In this document: positions 50,393 to 59,200 of the stretch, one piece after another
Layout of the letters: each line of letters begins with the position of its first letter
How positions within the stretch are numbered: the first letter of the stretch is position 1
Assembly (NCBI GenBank): GCA_910584845.1
Contig: CAJUDH010000007.1
Location: 66,741-130,740, forward strand
Reading direction: 5' to 3'
From: an uncultured Lachnospiraceae bacterium
Lineage (GTDB): Bacteria; Bacillota; Clostridia; Lachnospirales; Lachnospiraceae
Length of the DNA: 64,000 nt
Position numbers and translations under genes: made by a program
The notes under the pieces: model-generated
What the model was told of the DNA's origin: nothing
The model's database searches: none
Seen by the model: the letters and a program-made list of their open reading frames with translations, nothing else

Positions 50393-51832
50393 ATGTATGA
50401 TGTAATTATAATCGGGGCAGGCGTGGCAGGAAGCTGTTCGGCACGGGAGTTATCCCGGTATCAGGTCCGTGCTTGCGTGCTGGAAAAAGAGGAGGATGTG
50501 TGCTGTGGCACTTCCAAAGCCAACAGCGCCATTGTCCATGCGGGCTATGACGCTGCAGAAGGTTCCCTGATGGCCAAGCTGAACGTCCAGGGGAATGAGA
50601 TGATGGGGGAGCTGTCGAAGGAATTGGATTTTCCTTTTAACCGTTGCGGCTCTTTGGTGGTGTGCCTGGATGAGGAAAGCCTTCCGGGGCTTCAGGCCCT
50701 TTATGACCGGGGCGTGAAAAACGGCGTAAAGGATATGCAGGTGATTTTGGACAAGGATGCGATCCACCGTTTAGAACCGAATTTGTCCGATGAAGTGGCC
50801 GGCGTTTTATATGCGCCCACCGCAGGGATCGTCTGCCCCTTTAACCTTAATATTGCCATGGCGGAGAACGCCAATGAAAACGGGGTGGAGTTCAAATTCA
50901 ATACAGAAGTACAAGGGCTAAAAAAGATTCCGGGCGGTTGGGAGGTTTCCACCAACAACGGCGTATTCCAGGCCCGTTACGTAGTAAACGCAGCCGGCGT
51001 TTATGCGGATAAGTTCCACAACATGGTAAGCGAAAAGAAGATCCATATCACACCCAGGCGGGGGGATTATTGCCTTTTGGACAAAAAGGCGGGTAGCCAT
51101 GTGAAGCACACGGTATTTGCGTTGCCGGGCAAATATGGCAAAGGCGTTTTGGTCTCCCCCACAGTCCATGGAAACCTTTTGGTAGGCCCTACAGCCATTG
51201 ACATTGAAGATAAGGAGTCCACGGCTACCACCAGGGAAGGGCTGGACGAGTTGATTGGCAAGGCTGGCTTGAACGTAAAGGATCTGCCCATGCGCCAGGT
51301 AATCACGTCTTTTGCCGGGCTGAGGGCCCATGAGGACGGCCATGAGTTTATTATCGGCGAGGTGGAAGGGGCGGATGGCTTTATTGACTGTGCCGGAATT
51401 GAATCCCCAGGGCTGACCAGCGCGCCGGCCATAGGGAAGATGGTAGCTGATATTTTGCGGGAAAAGATGGATTTGCAGCCGGATCCGGATTTTATCGGGA
51501 CGAGGAAGGGCATCTTGAACCCCGAGGATTTGACCTTGGAAGAACGCAATGCACTTATCAAAGAAAAACCCGCATATGGAAACATCATCTGCCGCTGTGA
51601 GATGGTGACAGAAGGGGAAATCCTGGACGCCATCCACCGTCCCCTGGGGGCAAGGTCTTTGGACGGCGTAAAGCGTAGGACCCGTGCCGGAATGGGCCGC
51701 TGCCAGGCTGGTTTTTGTTCCCCTAGGACGATGGAGATCCTTGCTCGGGAATGTGGCATGAGCATGTTTGACATTACTAAATCCGGTGGGGATTCCAAAT
51801 TGGTAGTCGGAACCAACAAGGACCGGATTTAA
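50393..51832 (+). CDS. Anaerobic glycerol-3-phosphate dehydrogenase subunit A-like FAD protein
   Basis: A 479-residue FAD oxidoreductase: N-terminal VIIIGAGVAGSCSARELSRY (4-23), substrate domain (DAO fold), GVYADKFHNMVS, TPRRGDYCLLDKK, TTREGLDEL. A C-terminal BFD-like [2Fe-2S] domain (about 398-455) has CRC (ICRCEMVTEGEI) and the second Cys pair in GMGRCQAGFC. It oxidises glycerol-3-phosphate to dihydroxyacetone phosphate. The ATG at 50393 is preferred to 50306 because AGGAAAGG precedes it and the upstream extension has no family similarity. Followed by a second flavoprotein and a DUF1667 protein, the three-gene set found in many anaerobic Firmicutes. Confidence 0.92.
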   Translation: MYDVIIIGAGVAGSCSARELSRYQVRACVLEKEEDVCCGTSKANSAIVHAGYDAAEGSLMAKLNVQGNEMMGELSKELDFPFNRCGSLVVCLDEESLPGLQALYDRGVKNGVKDMQVILDKDAIHRLEPNLSDEVAGVLYAPTAGIVCPFNLNIAMAENANENGVEFKFNTEVQGLKKIPGGWEVSTNNGVFQARYVVNAAGVYADKFHNMVSEKKIHITPRRGDYCLLDKKAGSHVKHTVFALPGKYGKGVLVSPTVHGNLLVGPTAIDIEDKESTATTREGLDELIGKAGLNVKDLPMRQVITSFAGLRAHEDGHEFIIGEVEGADGFIDCAGIESPGLTSAPAIGKMVADILREKMDLQPDPDFIGTRKGILNPEDLTLEERNALIKEKPAYGNIICRCEMVTEGEILDAIHRPLGARSLDGVKRRTRAGMGRCQAGFCSPRTMEILARECGMSMFDITKSGGDSKLVVGTNKDRI

Positions 51833-51844
51833 AGGAGGGCGCAG

Positions 51845-53110
51845 ATGAAGTCATATGATATTGTAATAATCGGCGGCGGCCCTGCGGGCCTTGCCGCTGC
51901 GGTTTCTGCCAGAAAGGAAGGCATTGGCAGCATCCTGATCCTGGAAAGGGATAAAGAGCTTGGGGGTATTTTAAACCAATGCATCCATAATGGTTTTGGC
52001 CTGCATACATTTAAGGAAGAACTGACCGGCCCGGAATATGCGGGGCGTTTTATCGACCAGGTGCTGGAGCTTGGCATTGAATATAAACTAAATACGATGG
52101 TAATGGACATTGGCGCGGACAAGCTGGTGACCGCCATGAACCGGGAGGAAGGCATGTTCCAGATCCGGGCAGGCGCGGTTATCCTGGCCATGGGGTGCCG
52201 GGAGCGTTCCCGGGGCGCGTTGAATATTCCAGGCTACCGCCCGGCAGGCATTTATTCCGCCGGTACGGCCCAGCGCCTGGTCAACATGGAAGGCTTTATG
52301 CCCGGCAGGGAAGTGGTTATCCTGGGCTCCGGGGACATCGGGCTTATTATGGCCAGGAGGATGACCCTGGAAGGGGCAAAAGTTAAGGTGGTTGCCGAGC
52401 TTATGCCTTATTCCGGCGGCTTAAAGAGGAATATCGTACAATGCCTGGACGACTATGGCATCCCCTTAAAACTGAGCCATACGGTGGTAAACATCAAAGG
52501 CAAAGAACGGCTGGAGGGGATTACCCTTGCCCAGGTGGACCAAAAAGGCAAACCGGTTCCGGGGACGGAAGAAGAGTACAGCTGCGACACTTTACTCCTT
52601 TCTGTGGGGCTGATCCCGGAAAATGAGCTTTCGGACGGGATGGGGATACAAATGAATCCGGTAACTTCCGGACCTAAGGTCAACGAGCGCATGGAAACCA
52701 GCATCGAAGGCGTGTTTGCCTGCGGCAATGTGCTCCATGTCCATGATTTGGTAGATTTTGTATCCGAGGAAGCCGCGGCTGCCGGAAGGAATGCCGCCCG
52801 TTACGTAAAAGGCCAAGAGGCAAAAGGCAACGGCCACATCGTTTCTTTGAACCCGGTCCAGGGCGTGCGCTACACAGTCCCCTGCACCATTGACCCGGAT
52901 AAGATGGATGACGTCCAGATTGTCCGTTTCCGGGTGGGCAATGTGTATAAAAAATGTACCATCGGGGTATATTTTGATGACGAGCAGGTAATGAGCAGGA
53001 AGCGCCCGGTGGTGGCGCCGGGGGAGATGGAAGAGGTGAAGCTGGAAAAGGCGAAATTGCTGCAGTATCCAGACCTTAAAACCATTACCATTAAAATCGA
53101 GGAGGCATAG
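51845..53110 (+). CDS. FAD/NAD(P)-dependent oxidoreductase partner of the GlpA-like protein
   Basis: A 421-residue pyridine-nucleotide-disulfide-type flavoprotein with VIIGGGPAGLAAAVSARKEG (7-26), LGGILNQCIHNGFG (with a Cys near the isoalloxazine face), a second dinucleotide fold VVILGSGDIGLIMARRM (about 157-173), and CGNVLHVHDLVDFVSEEAA. A C-terminal domain (about 320-421) is likely interface. It probably passes electrons from the GlpA-like subunit to NAD+ or another carrier. The family was assigned by context; the exact acceptor is unknown. It follows the GlpA-like gene by 12 bases and overlaps nothing. Confidence 0.9.
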   Translation: MKSYDIVIIGGGPAGLAAAVSARKEGIGSILILERDKELGGILNQCIHNGFGLHTFKEELTGPEYAGRFIDQVLELGIEYKLNTMVMDIGADKLVTAMNREEGMFQIRAGAVILAMGCRERSRGALNIPGYRPAGIYSAGTAQRLVNMEGFMPGREVVILGSGDIGLIMARRMTLEGAKVKVVAELMPYSGGLKRNIVQCLDDYGIPLKLSHTVVNIKGKERLEGITLAQVDQKGKPVPGTEEEYSCDTLLLSVGLIPENELSDGMGIQMNPVTSGPKVNERMETSIEGVFACGNVLHVHDLVDFVSEEAAAAGRNAARYVKGQEAKGNGHIVSLNPVQGVRYTVPCTIDPDKMDDVQIVRFRVGNVYKKCTIGVYFDDEQVMSRKRPVVAPGEMEEVKLEKAKLLQYPDLKTITIKIEEA

Positions 53111-53113
53111 GCC

Positions 53114-53473
53114 ATGGAGAAAAGAGAATTAATTTGTATCGGATGTCCAATGGGCTGCCCTCTGACCGTGGAGCTGGAAGGCAGCGAGGTAAAAAGCGTG
53201 TCCGGACATACCTGTAAACGGGGGGACGTGTATGCCCGTAAAGAAGTGACCAACCCCACCAGGATCGTTACTTCCACGGTAAAAGTGACAGGCGGAAGCG
53301 CTGACATGGTTTCGGTAAAGACCAGGGAAGACATTCCCAAAGATAAGATTTTTGCGTGCGTCCAGGCATTGAAGGACGTGGTTGTAGAGGCGCCGGTCCA
53401 CATTGGCGATGTTATCCTTTCCAATGTAGCCGGCACCGGCGTGGATATTGTGGCAACGAAGCATGTATTATAA
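53114..53473 (+). CDS. DUF1667 small cysteine protein (glp dehydrogenase third subunit)
   Basis: A 119-residue DUF1667 protein with CIGCPMGCPL near the N-terminus and a fourth Cys in SGHTCKRGD (about residue 36). The four cysteines suggest an Fe-S or metal site. It has a mostly beta domain with VTNPTRIVTSTVKVTGGS, and the C-terminus continues DVVVEAPVHIGDVILSNVAGTGVDIVAT. It is the fixed partner of the two preceding flavoproteins in anaerobic glycerol-3-phosphate dehydrogenase clusters and follows the second by three bases. Cytosolic or membrane-peripheral. Confidence 0.88.
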   Translation: MEKRELICIGCPMGCPLTVELEGSEVKSVSGHTCKRGDVYARKEVTNPTRIVTSTVKVTGGSADMVSVKTREDIPKDKIFACVQALKDVVVEAPVHIGDVILSNVAGTGVDIVATKHVL

Positions 53474-53545
53474 AGCTGGACTGGGAAAGGATTCCGAAGG
53501 CCTTCGGAGCAGATTTCAGGCTTGCCGGCGGAAAGGACAAGCGAT

Positions 53546-53743
53546 ATGGAAAAGAAACAGGAATTGGGCATCACTAACATGAACGGCGTGAAGGACGACG
53601 AAGACACTACCTGCGGGCTGAACGACATGAACTGCCTGGGGGAAGAGGATGATAAAACCTGTGGATTGAACGACATGAACTGCGTGGAAGAGGAAGACGA
53701 TAAAACCTGTGGATTGAACGATATGAACTGCCTCGGGGAATAG
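53546..53743 (+). CDS. Small peptide of 16-residue Cys repeats (novel candidate)
   Basis: A 65-residue acidic peptide that starts MEKKQELGITNMNGVKD and then contains three units with the core TCGLNDMNC, spaced by 16 residues (linker of type xGEEDDK or EEEDDK). The opening GITNMNGV looks like a fourth, degenerate unit in which both cysteines are lost. The units differ at the DNA level mostly by synonymous changes (tgc/tgt, ggg/gga, ctg/ttg, gac/gat), while TCGLNDMNC is kept, which argues for selection on the protein. Ribosome site GAAAGGA is 8 bases before ATG 53546. It lies between the DUF1667 gene and dhaK, in the glycerol operon. No signal peptide; family unknown. Confidence 0.75.
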   Translation: MEKKQELGITNMNGVKDDEDTTCGLNDMNCLGEEDDKTCGLNDMNCVEEEDDKTCGLNDMNCLGE

Positions 53744-53766
53744 GGAAAAGCGGGAGGTGTTTTCGG

Positions 53767-54759
53767 ATGAAGAAGTTTATTAATGACGTATCAAAAGTAG
53801 AAGAACAGATGGTCCTGGGCATGGTGAAAGCTTACCCCAATTATCTGAAGAAACTGGATTGCGGCAACGTGGTGGTGCGCAGCAACAAGAAAGAAGGCAA
53901 GGTAGCCTTAATCAGCGGCGGCGGCAGCGGCCATGAGCCGGCGCACGGCGGGTTTGTAGGGGAAGGCATGCTGGATGCGGCAGTGGCCGGGGCCGTGTTT
54001 ACTTCCCCCACCCCAGACCAGATCCTGGAAGGGATACGGGCCATTGCTACAGATGCCGGGGTGCTGATGGTAGTTAAGAATTATACCGGTGACGTGATGA
54101 ATTTTGAAATGGCGGCAGATATGGCCGAGCTGGAAGGCATACCGGTAAAACATGTAGTTACCAATGACGATGTGGCAGTCAAGGACAGCCTTTATACCAT
54201 AGGCCGCAGAGGCGTGGCAGGAACGGTTTTCGTACATAAAATCGCCGGGGCCAAGGCAGAACAAGGAGCCTCTTTGGACGAGGTGCAGGCAGTAGCCCAG
54301 AAGGTTATTGATAATGTGCGCACCATGGGCGCAGCCATAACCCCGTGTACCGTGCCGGCGGCAGGCAAGCCGGGATTCGAGCTGGGGGAAGACGAAATGG
54401 AAGTAGGGATCGGCATCCATGGCGAGCCGGGGACCCACAGGGAGAAAGTCCGCCCCGCCGACGAGGTGACCGGCCATTTGCTGGACCAGATCCTTGGGGA
54501 CATTGACTATGTAGGGCATGAGGTCGCCGTGATGGTCAACGGTTCCGGGGCAACGCCTTTGATGGAGCTGTTTATCATCAATAACCATGTGGCAGATGTA
54601 CTGGCTGAAAAAGGGGTTAAGGTTTACAAGACTTTTGTAGGCGAATATATGACTTCCATTGAGATGCAGGGCTTTTCTATTTCCCTGCTGCGCCTGGACG
54701 ACGAGATGAAGCAGCTTCTGGATGCCCCGGCCAATACCCCGGCGTGGAAAGAAGTTTGA
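53767..54759 (+). CDS. dhaK: Dihydroxyacetone kinase subunit DhaK
   Basis: A 330-residue DhaK, which binds dihydroxyacetone covalently. His218 in GIGIHGEPGTH is at the position of the E. coli DhaK hemiaminal histidine. The N-terminal GGGSGHEPAHGGFVGEGMLDAAVAG block and VVKNYTGDVMNFEMAADMA are typical. It works with DhaL (ADP-bearing) and DhaM (PTS phosphotransfer). Its ribosome site is GGGAGGTG. It follows the repeat-peptide gene by 23 bases, so all are probably in one operon. No glycerol dehydrogenase is in the window, so dihydroxyacetone may come from outside or from an enzyme encoded elsewhere. Confidence 0.96.
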   Translation: MKKFINDVSKVEEQMVLGMVKAYPNYLKKLDCGNVVVRSNKKEGKVALISGGGSGHEPAHGGFVGEGMLDAAVAGAVFTSPTPDQILEGIRAIATDAGVLMVVKNYTGDVMNFEMAADMAELEGIPVKHVVTNDDVAVKDSLYTIGRRGVAGTVFVHKIAGAKAEQGASLDEVQAVAQKVIDNVRTMGAAITPCTVPAAGKPGFELGEDEMEVGIGIHGEPGTHREKVRPADEVTGHLLDQILGDIDYVGHEVAVMVNGSGATPLMELFIINNHVADVLAEKGVKVYKTFVGEYMTSIEMQGFSISLLRLDDEMKQLLDAPANTPAWKEV

Positions 54760-54807
54760 AGTTTTGGCAGCCACAGTGGCTTTTGAGGAGAAAAGAGGTG
54801 ATACATC

Positions 54808-55443
54808 ATGGTAGACAGCAAAAAAGTAGTGGAAATCCTTTTGGCTATTGCAGATAAAATAGAACAGCAGAAGGACTACCTGACAGAATTGGACCAGCCC
54901 ATCGGAGACAGCGACCACGGCATCAACCTGGCCCGGGGGTTTGAGGCGGTTAGGCAAAAAGCGGCCGTTATGGAAGGGCAGGACGTGGGGGCTATCCTGA
55001 AAACCGCCGGTATGGCATTGGTTTCTACCGTGGGCGGCGCCTCCGGCCCATTGTACGGGTCTGCCTTTATGAAAGCCGGCGTGGCTTTGGCAGGAAAAAC
55101 CCAGATCGACGGGGAAGGGTTCCTTAACATGATGGACGCGGCTATCGAAGCGGTTAAGCAGCGGGGGAAGGCGCAGGAAGGGGAAGCCACCATGCTGGAT
55201 GCCATGTGCCCTTCCCTGCGCGCCATGAGGGAAGCCATGGAGTCAGGCAAGCCCATGGCGGAAGTGCTGTCGGAGGGGGTCAAAGCCTCCTGGGAAGGGG
55301 CCAGGCATACGAAAGGCCTGGTGGCTACCAAAGGGCGGGCCAGCTATGTGGGCGAACGGGGCCTTGGGCATCAGGACCCCGGGGCGACCTCTTATTCATT
55401 CATGTTGGAGGCAGTGTCCCAATCCATGGAAGGCGGCCAATAA
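54808..55443 (+). CDS. dhaL: Dihydroxyacetone kinase subunit DhaL
   Basis: A 211-residue DhaL, the nucleotide-binding subunit with tightly bound ADP-Mg. The metal-binding motif GDSDHGINLARGF (about 31-43), the glycine-rich VGGASGPLYGSAF (about 73-85) and the C-terminal KGRASYVGERGLGHQDPGATS are characteristic. It receives phosphate from DhaM and passes it to dihydroxyacetone on DhaK. It lies 48 bases after dhaK and has an AGGAGAAAAGAGGTG ribosome site. Confidence 0.95.
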   Translation: MVDSKKVVEILLAIADKIEQQKDYLTELDQPIGDSDHGINLARGFEAVRQKAAVMEGQDVGAILKTAGMALVSTVGGASGPLYGSAFMKAGVALAGKTQIDGEGFLNMMDAAIEAVKQRGKAQEGEATMLDAMCPSLRAMREAMESGKPMAEVLSEGVKASWEGARHTKGLVATKGRASYVGERGLGHQDPGATSYSFMLEAVSQSMEGGQ

Positions 55444-55580
55444 ATTTGCCGTTTACGGCAGCCCTTTAACGGGCGTGCATATTTTAGCAAAGCAGGCCCG
55501 GTCTATACAGGGCGATAACCGGTGAGGGGAACCTTATAAGGGCAAGGCACGCCTTAAGGCAAAGGGAGGATGAGAAATAC

Positions 55581-55964
55581 ATGGTAGGAATTGTAATCGT
55601 GTCGCATAGTGCACCTTTGGCCGACAGTGTGGCAGAAATGGCCGCCGTTATGGCTAAAGACGTGCCTATGGCAGCGGCAGGCGGCCTGGATGACGGCAGT
55701 TTTGGCACCAGTTTCGAAAAAATTTCCGCAGCTATTGAATCGGTATATTCGGACGACGGGGTGCTGGTCCTGATGGATCTAGGAAGTGCCGTGATGACGA
55801 CGGAGATGGTTTTGGAAATGATGCCAGAGCGTAAAGTGGAAATGGTGGATTGCCCATTGGTAGAAGGGGCCATCGTGGCTGCCATCCATTCTGCCGGAGG
55901 GGAAGGCTTTGAAGCCATCAAAGAAAACCTGGCAAAGGTTGCTTCTACAAAAAAGTTTCCGTAA
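55581..55964 (+). CDS. dhaM: PTS-linked phosphotransfer subunit DhaM (EIIA-like only)
   Basis: A 127-residue DhaM equal to the EIIA/Man-like domain only. Phospho-acceptor His9 in IVIVSHSAPLADSV; GGLDDGSFGTSFEKI and VLVLMDLGSAVMTTEMVLEM follow. The HPr and EI-like extensions of the enterobacterial protein are absent, as in most Firmicutes, so it needs general PTS proteins for phosphate. The ribosome site is AAAGGGAGG. A small hairpin (TGCCG/CGGCA) lies just after dhaL in the 137-base gap. It is the last gene before a strong terminator. Confidence 0.93.
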   Translation: MVGIVIVSHSAPLADSVAEMAAVMAKDVPMAAAGGLDDGSFGTSFEKISAAIESVYSDDGVLVLMDLGSAVMTTEMVLEMMPERKVEMVDCPLVEGAIVAAIHSAGGEGFEAIKENLAKVASTKKFP

Positions 55965-56014
55965 ACCGTAATGGAAATGCAGCTTTGAACGGATTTTCAG
56001 TGGTACAGACGAGG

Positions 56015-56068
56015 GAAAGGGCCCTGGCAGGCCGGCGTTACTGGATTGCCAGGGCCCTTTCTATTTTA
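56015..56068 (+). terminator. Intrinsic terminator after dhaM
   Basis: GAAAGGGCCCTGGCA (56015-56029) pairs perfectly over 15 bp with TGCCAGGGCCCTTTC (56047-56061), followed by TATTTTA. The rest of 55965-56282 holds the ftsK promoter and no gene; a 78-codon frame at 56046-56282 is not credible. Confidence 0.92.
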
Positions 56069-56222
56069 TGGAAATACTTTTGTGGGACAAAAGCCCTGCG
56101 GTGCCGGACCGGGGCGGGGCCGCCGTAAAACCTGCCCTCCGCGGGCGCAGCCGGGATCCGGCAATCCGGAGCCTGCATCCGTGCCCTATTGGCAATCTAT
56201 TTCCAAACTTTGCCCCCAGCGG

Positions 56223-56251
56223 TTGCAATTCCCGGGATTTTTTTGTATACT
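56223..56251 (+). promoter_or_regulatory. Sigma-A type promoter for ftsK/spoIIIE
   Basis: TTGCAA (56223-56228), a 17-base spacer and TATACT (56246-56251), 31 bases before the GTG start. Confidence 0.78.
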
Positions 56252-56282
56252 ATCTTCAGTGGAGAATAGGAGGCATACATAA

Positions 56283-59200
56283 GTGGCAACATCAAGCAAT
56301 AAAAAAACGGCGTCGGGAAGAAACGCCACAAAGGCGGGGAAAACGCCAAATCCCCGAAGAAGGCAGGTTCCGGAGCCGGTTCCGGAACAGGAAGACTTTA
56401 TCGGGGCAGAGATCAAGGTCCTTTTGTCATTTGCCCTTGCGGTTTTGTTGTTTTTAAGCAATTTCCACCTCTGCGGTGCGGTCGGTGGCTATCTGCGGGG
56501 GTTGCAACTGGGAATTTTTGGCATGGTGGGATTTATTGCCCCACTTCTTTTATTTGTGGGCACTTGTTTTTACTTTTCCAATCAGGGCAACCCCGCCGCC
56601 ATGCGGAAACTGGCCGCCTGTATCGGGGCGGTACTGGCGCTGTGCGGTTTTGCCCAGCTGTTGTTTGGCAAACAGCCGGAAGAAGGGGCAGGATGGATGG
56701 AATATTACCGCCTGTCTTGTGCAAACGGCCTGGGCGGCGGCCTGCTGGGCGGTTTGATTTACGGGGGGCTGACATCCGTGTTGGGAAGCATCGGTGCGTT
56801 TTTAGTCCTTTTGGCCGGCTTTTTGGTGAGCGCCGTGTGCATCACGGAGCGGTCTATTGTCAAGGCGGTGAAGCGGCAGGGGAACGCGGCATACCAGCTG
56901 GCGAAAGAAGACATGGGGCGGAGGCGGGAACAGCATGAAAGACGGCAGGAAGAACGCCGCCTAAGGGAGGAAAAGGTCCGGGGGGTGAACCTGGATTCCA
57001 CGAATCTTATAATGCCGGAGGGCTATGCCCGGGAAGAAGGCTATGGCGGCGGGGAAGGCTACGGGCCGGAAGGGGATTATGGCGTGGAGGAAGGCTACGG
57101 GCCGGAAGGCTATGGTGCTGAAGAAATGTTTGAGGAATCGGCCCGGGAGGCCTTTTTGGAAGGGCAGGGGGATTTTTCCCCGGCGCCCCCTCCCCAGGCA
57201 GACGCGGCCATGGAAAAAAGGGGGCCAAAGAAACCATTGCAGGCTTCCCCCCTGTCTTCTGCGGACGTTTTCACCGGCAAGATTACCATGCCCCCTGCTT
57301 ATGGGGAGGAGGAAGCGCCGTTTGACGTAGACGAAGTGCTGACCCCGGCAGAGTCGGCCCAGCGTCTGGTGGCTGAGGGGATTTCCCATTTTGACGACGT
57401 GGAAGGGATGTTTGGCCGGCCGGCTACGGTCCCGGCTTTTCCCGGGCCTGCGGCAGAGCCTTCTTTCCGGGGGCTGGTGCAGGAAGATGAGGCCTTAGGC
57501 AGCCAAAGGGGCGCCCCCGGTCCGGAACCAGACAGGGAGGAAGGGGCCCGCCGCCGGTCCCCCTTTGAGGAAGAGGAACCCGTTGCCATGGGCGAAAGCC
57601 AGGGGGGCGGTACCGGTTTGGCGGAAAACGCATCCCTGGCGGTACCGGGGCCTGAAAAAGAAGAAACCAAGGAGAGGGCGCCCGGAGGGGGCATTTTGGA
57701 AATATGGCCCCAGGAGGATCCGGAGGAAGGCTTTGCATACGATTTTGACGCAGGGTACGAGGAGGACCCGGAAGAAGAAATTTACCTGGAAGAAGGGCCG
57801 GAATATTTGGGGGAGGAAGGGTGCAGCCCCAATGGCGCCGGCGGTTTTGAAAGTGCCTGGGAGGATCCGGAAACCACATGGGGGGATTCGGGCGACTGGG
57901 AAGATAACCTGATAAATGCCCAAGGCGGCCCGGACGGCGGGGAAAGCAGGATGGGCGGCGGCCCCTTCCTTGCACCGGGGTCCCGGCGGGTGGTTACGGC
58001 TACCGGAAAGGTGATTGACAGCGATGATGAGGCTTTGGAAAAAAGGCTGGAAGCGAAACGGAGGGAGGCCCGGGAAAGCGGGGCCGGCGAAGCCGCAGTT
58101 TTGGCACAAATCAAAGAAAAAGAGTGGCAGCCCAAAAGGGAGTACCTTTTTCCGCCTGCCAGCCTGTTAAAACCAGGCGTCCGTTCCTCGGGCGCGTCCG
58201 AGCAGGAATACAAGGAAACGGCGATTAAACTGCAGCAGACCTTGCGGGATTTTGGCGTTGGGGTCACAGTCACCAACATTAGCTGCGGGCCTTCCGTGAC
58301 CCGTTATGAGCTGCATCCGGACCAGGGCGTCAAAGTCAGCAAGATTGTGGGGCTGACCGATGACATTAAACTGAGCCTGGCTGCCGCGGATATCCGGATC
58401 GAGGCGCCTATCCCCGGGAAATCGGCGGTAGGCATAGAGGTGCCCAACAAGGAAAACACCACGGTATATTTAAGGGAGCTTATTGAATCCGAGGCCTTCC
58501 GTCATCATCCTTCCCGCCTGGCTTTTGCCGTCGGCAAAGATATTGGGGGGCAGGTGGTAGTGGCTGACATCGCCAAAATGCCCCACCTGCTTATAGCCGG
58601 GGCCACGGGTTCCGGAAAATCCGTGTGCATCAATACTTTGATCATGAGTATTATATTCAAAGCCAACCCGGACGACGTGAAATTGATTATGGTAGACCCG
58701 AAAGTAGTAGAGTTAAGCGTGTACAACGGTATCCCCCATCTGCTGATCCCAGTGGTGACGGACCCGAAAAAGGCATCCGGGGCCTTGAACTGGGCGGTGG
58801 CGGAAATGGATGACCGGTATAAAAAATTTGCCAAATATAATGTGCGGAACCTGGTGGGCTATAATGCAAAAGTGGATGCCATCCGGGATATTGAGGAAGG
58901 AAACAAGCCCCAAAAACTGCCTCAGATTGTGATTATTGTGGACGAGCTGGCAGATTTGATGATGGTGGCGCCCGGAGAAGTGGAAGAAGCGATCTGCAGG
59001 CTGGCGCAGCTGGCCCGTGCGGCGGGCATCCACCTGGTAATCGCAACCCAGCGGCCCTCGGTAAATGTCATTACAGGCCTTATTAAGGCAAACGTGCCGT
59101 CCCGAATCGCTTTTTCTGTTTCCTCCGGCGTGGATTCCAGGACGATTATCGACATGTATGGTGCGGAAAAGCTGTTAGGGAAAGGGGATATGCTGTTCTT

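Noticed and set aside
53600..53743. CRISPR-like or simple DNA tandem repeat at the 48-base units
   Set aside because: The units are coding, differ at synonymous positions and lack spacers, so they are protein repeats.
56046..56457. Small plus-strand frames between dhaM and ftsK
   Set aside because: They cover the dhaM terminator and ftsK promoter and then the ftsK coding start in a different frame.
57000..57130. Tandem DNA repeats in ftsK considered as a separate repeat element
   Set aside because: They are in frame and encode the acidic Gly/Tyr linker; no independent element is needed.
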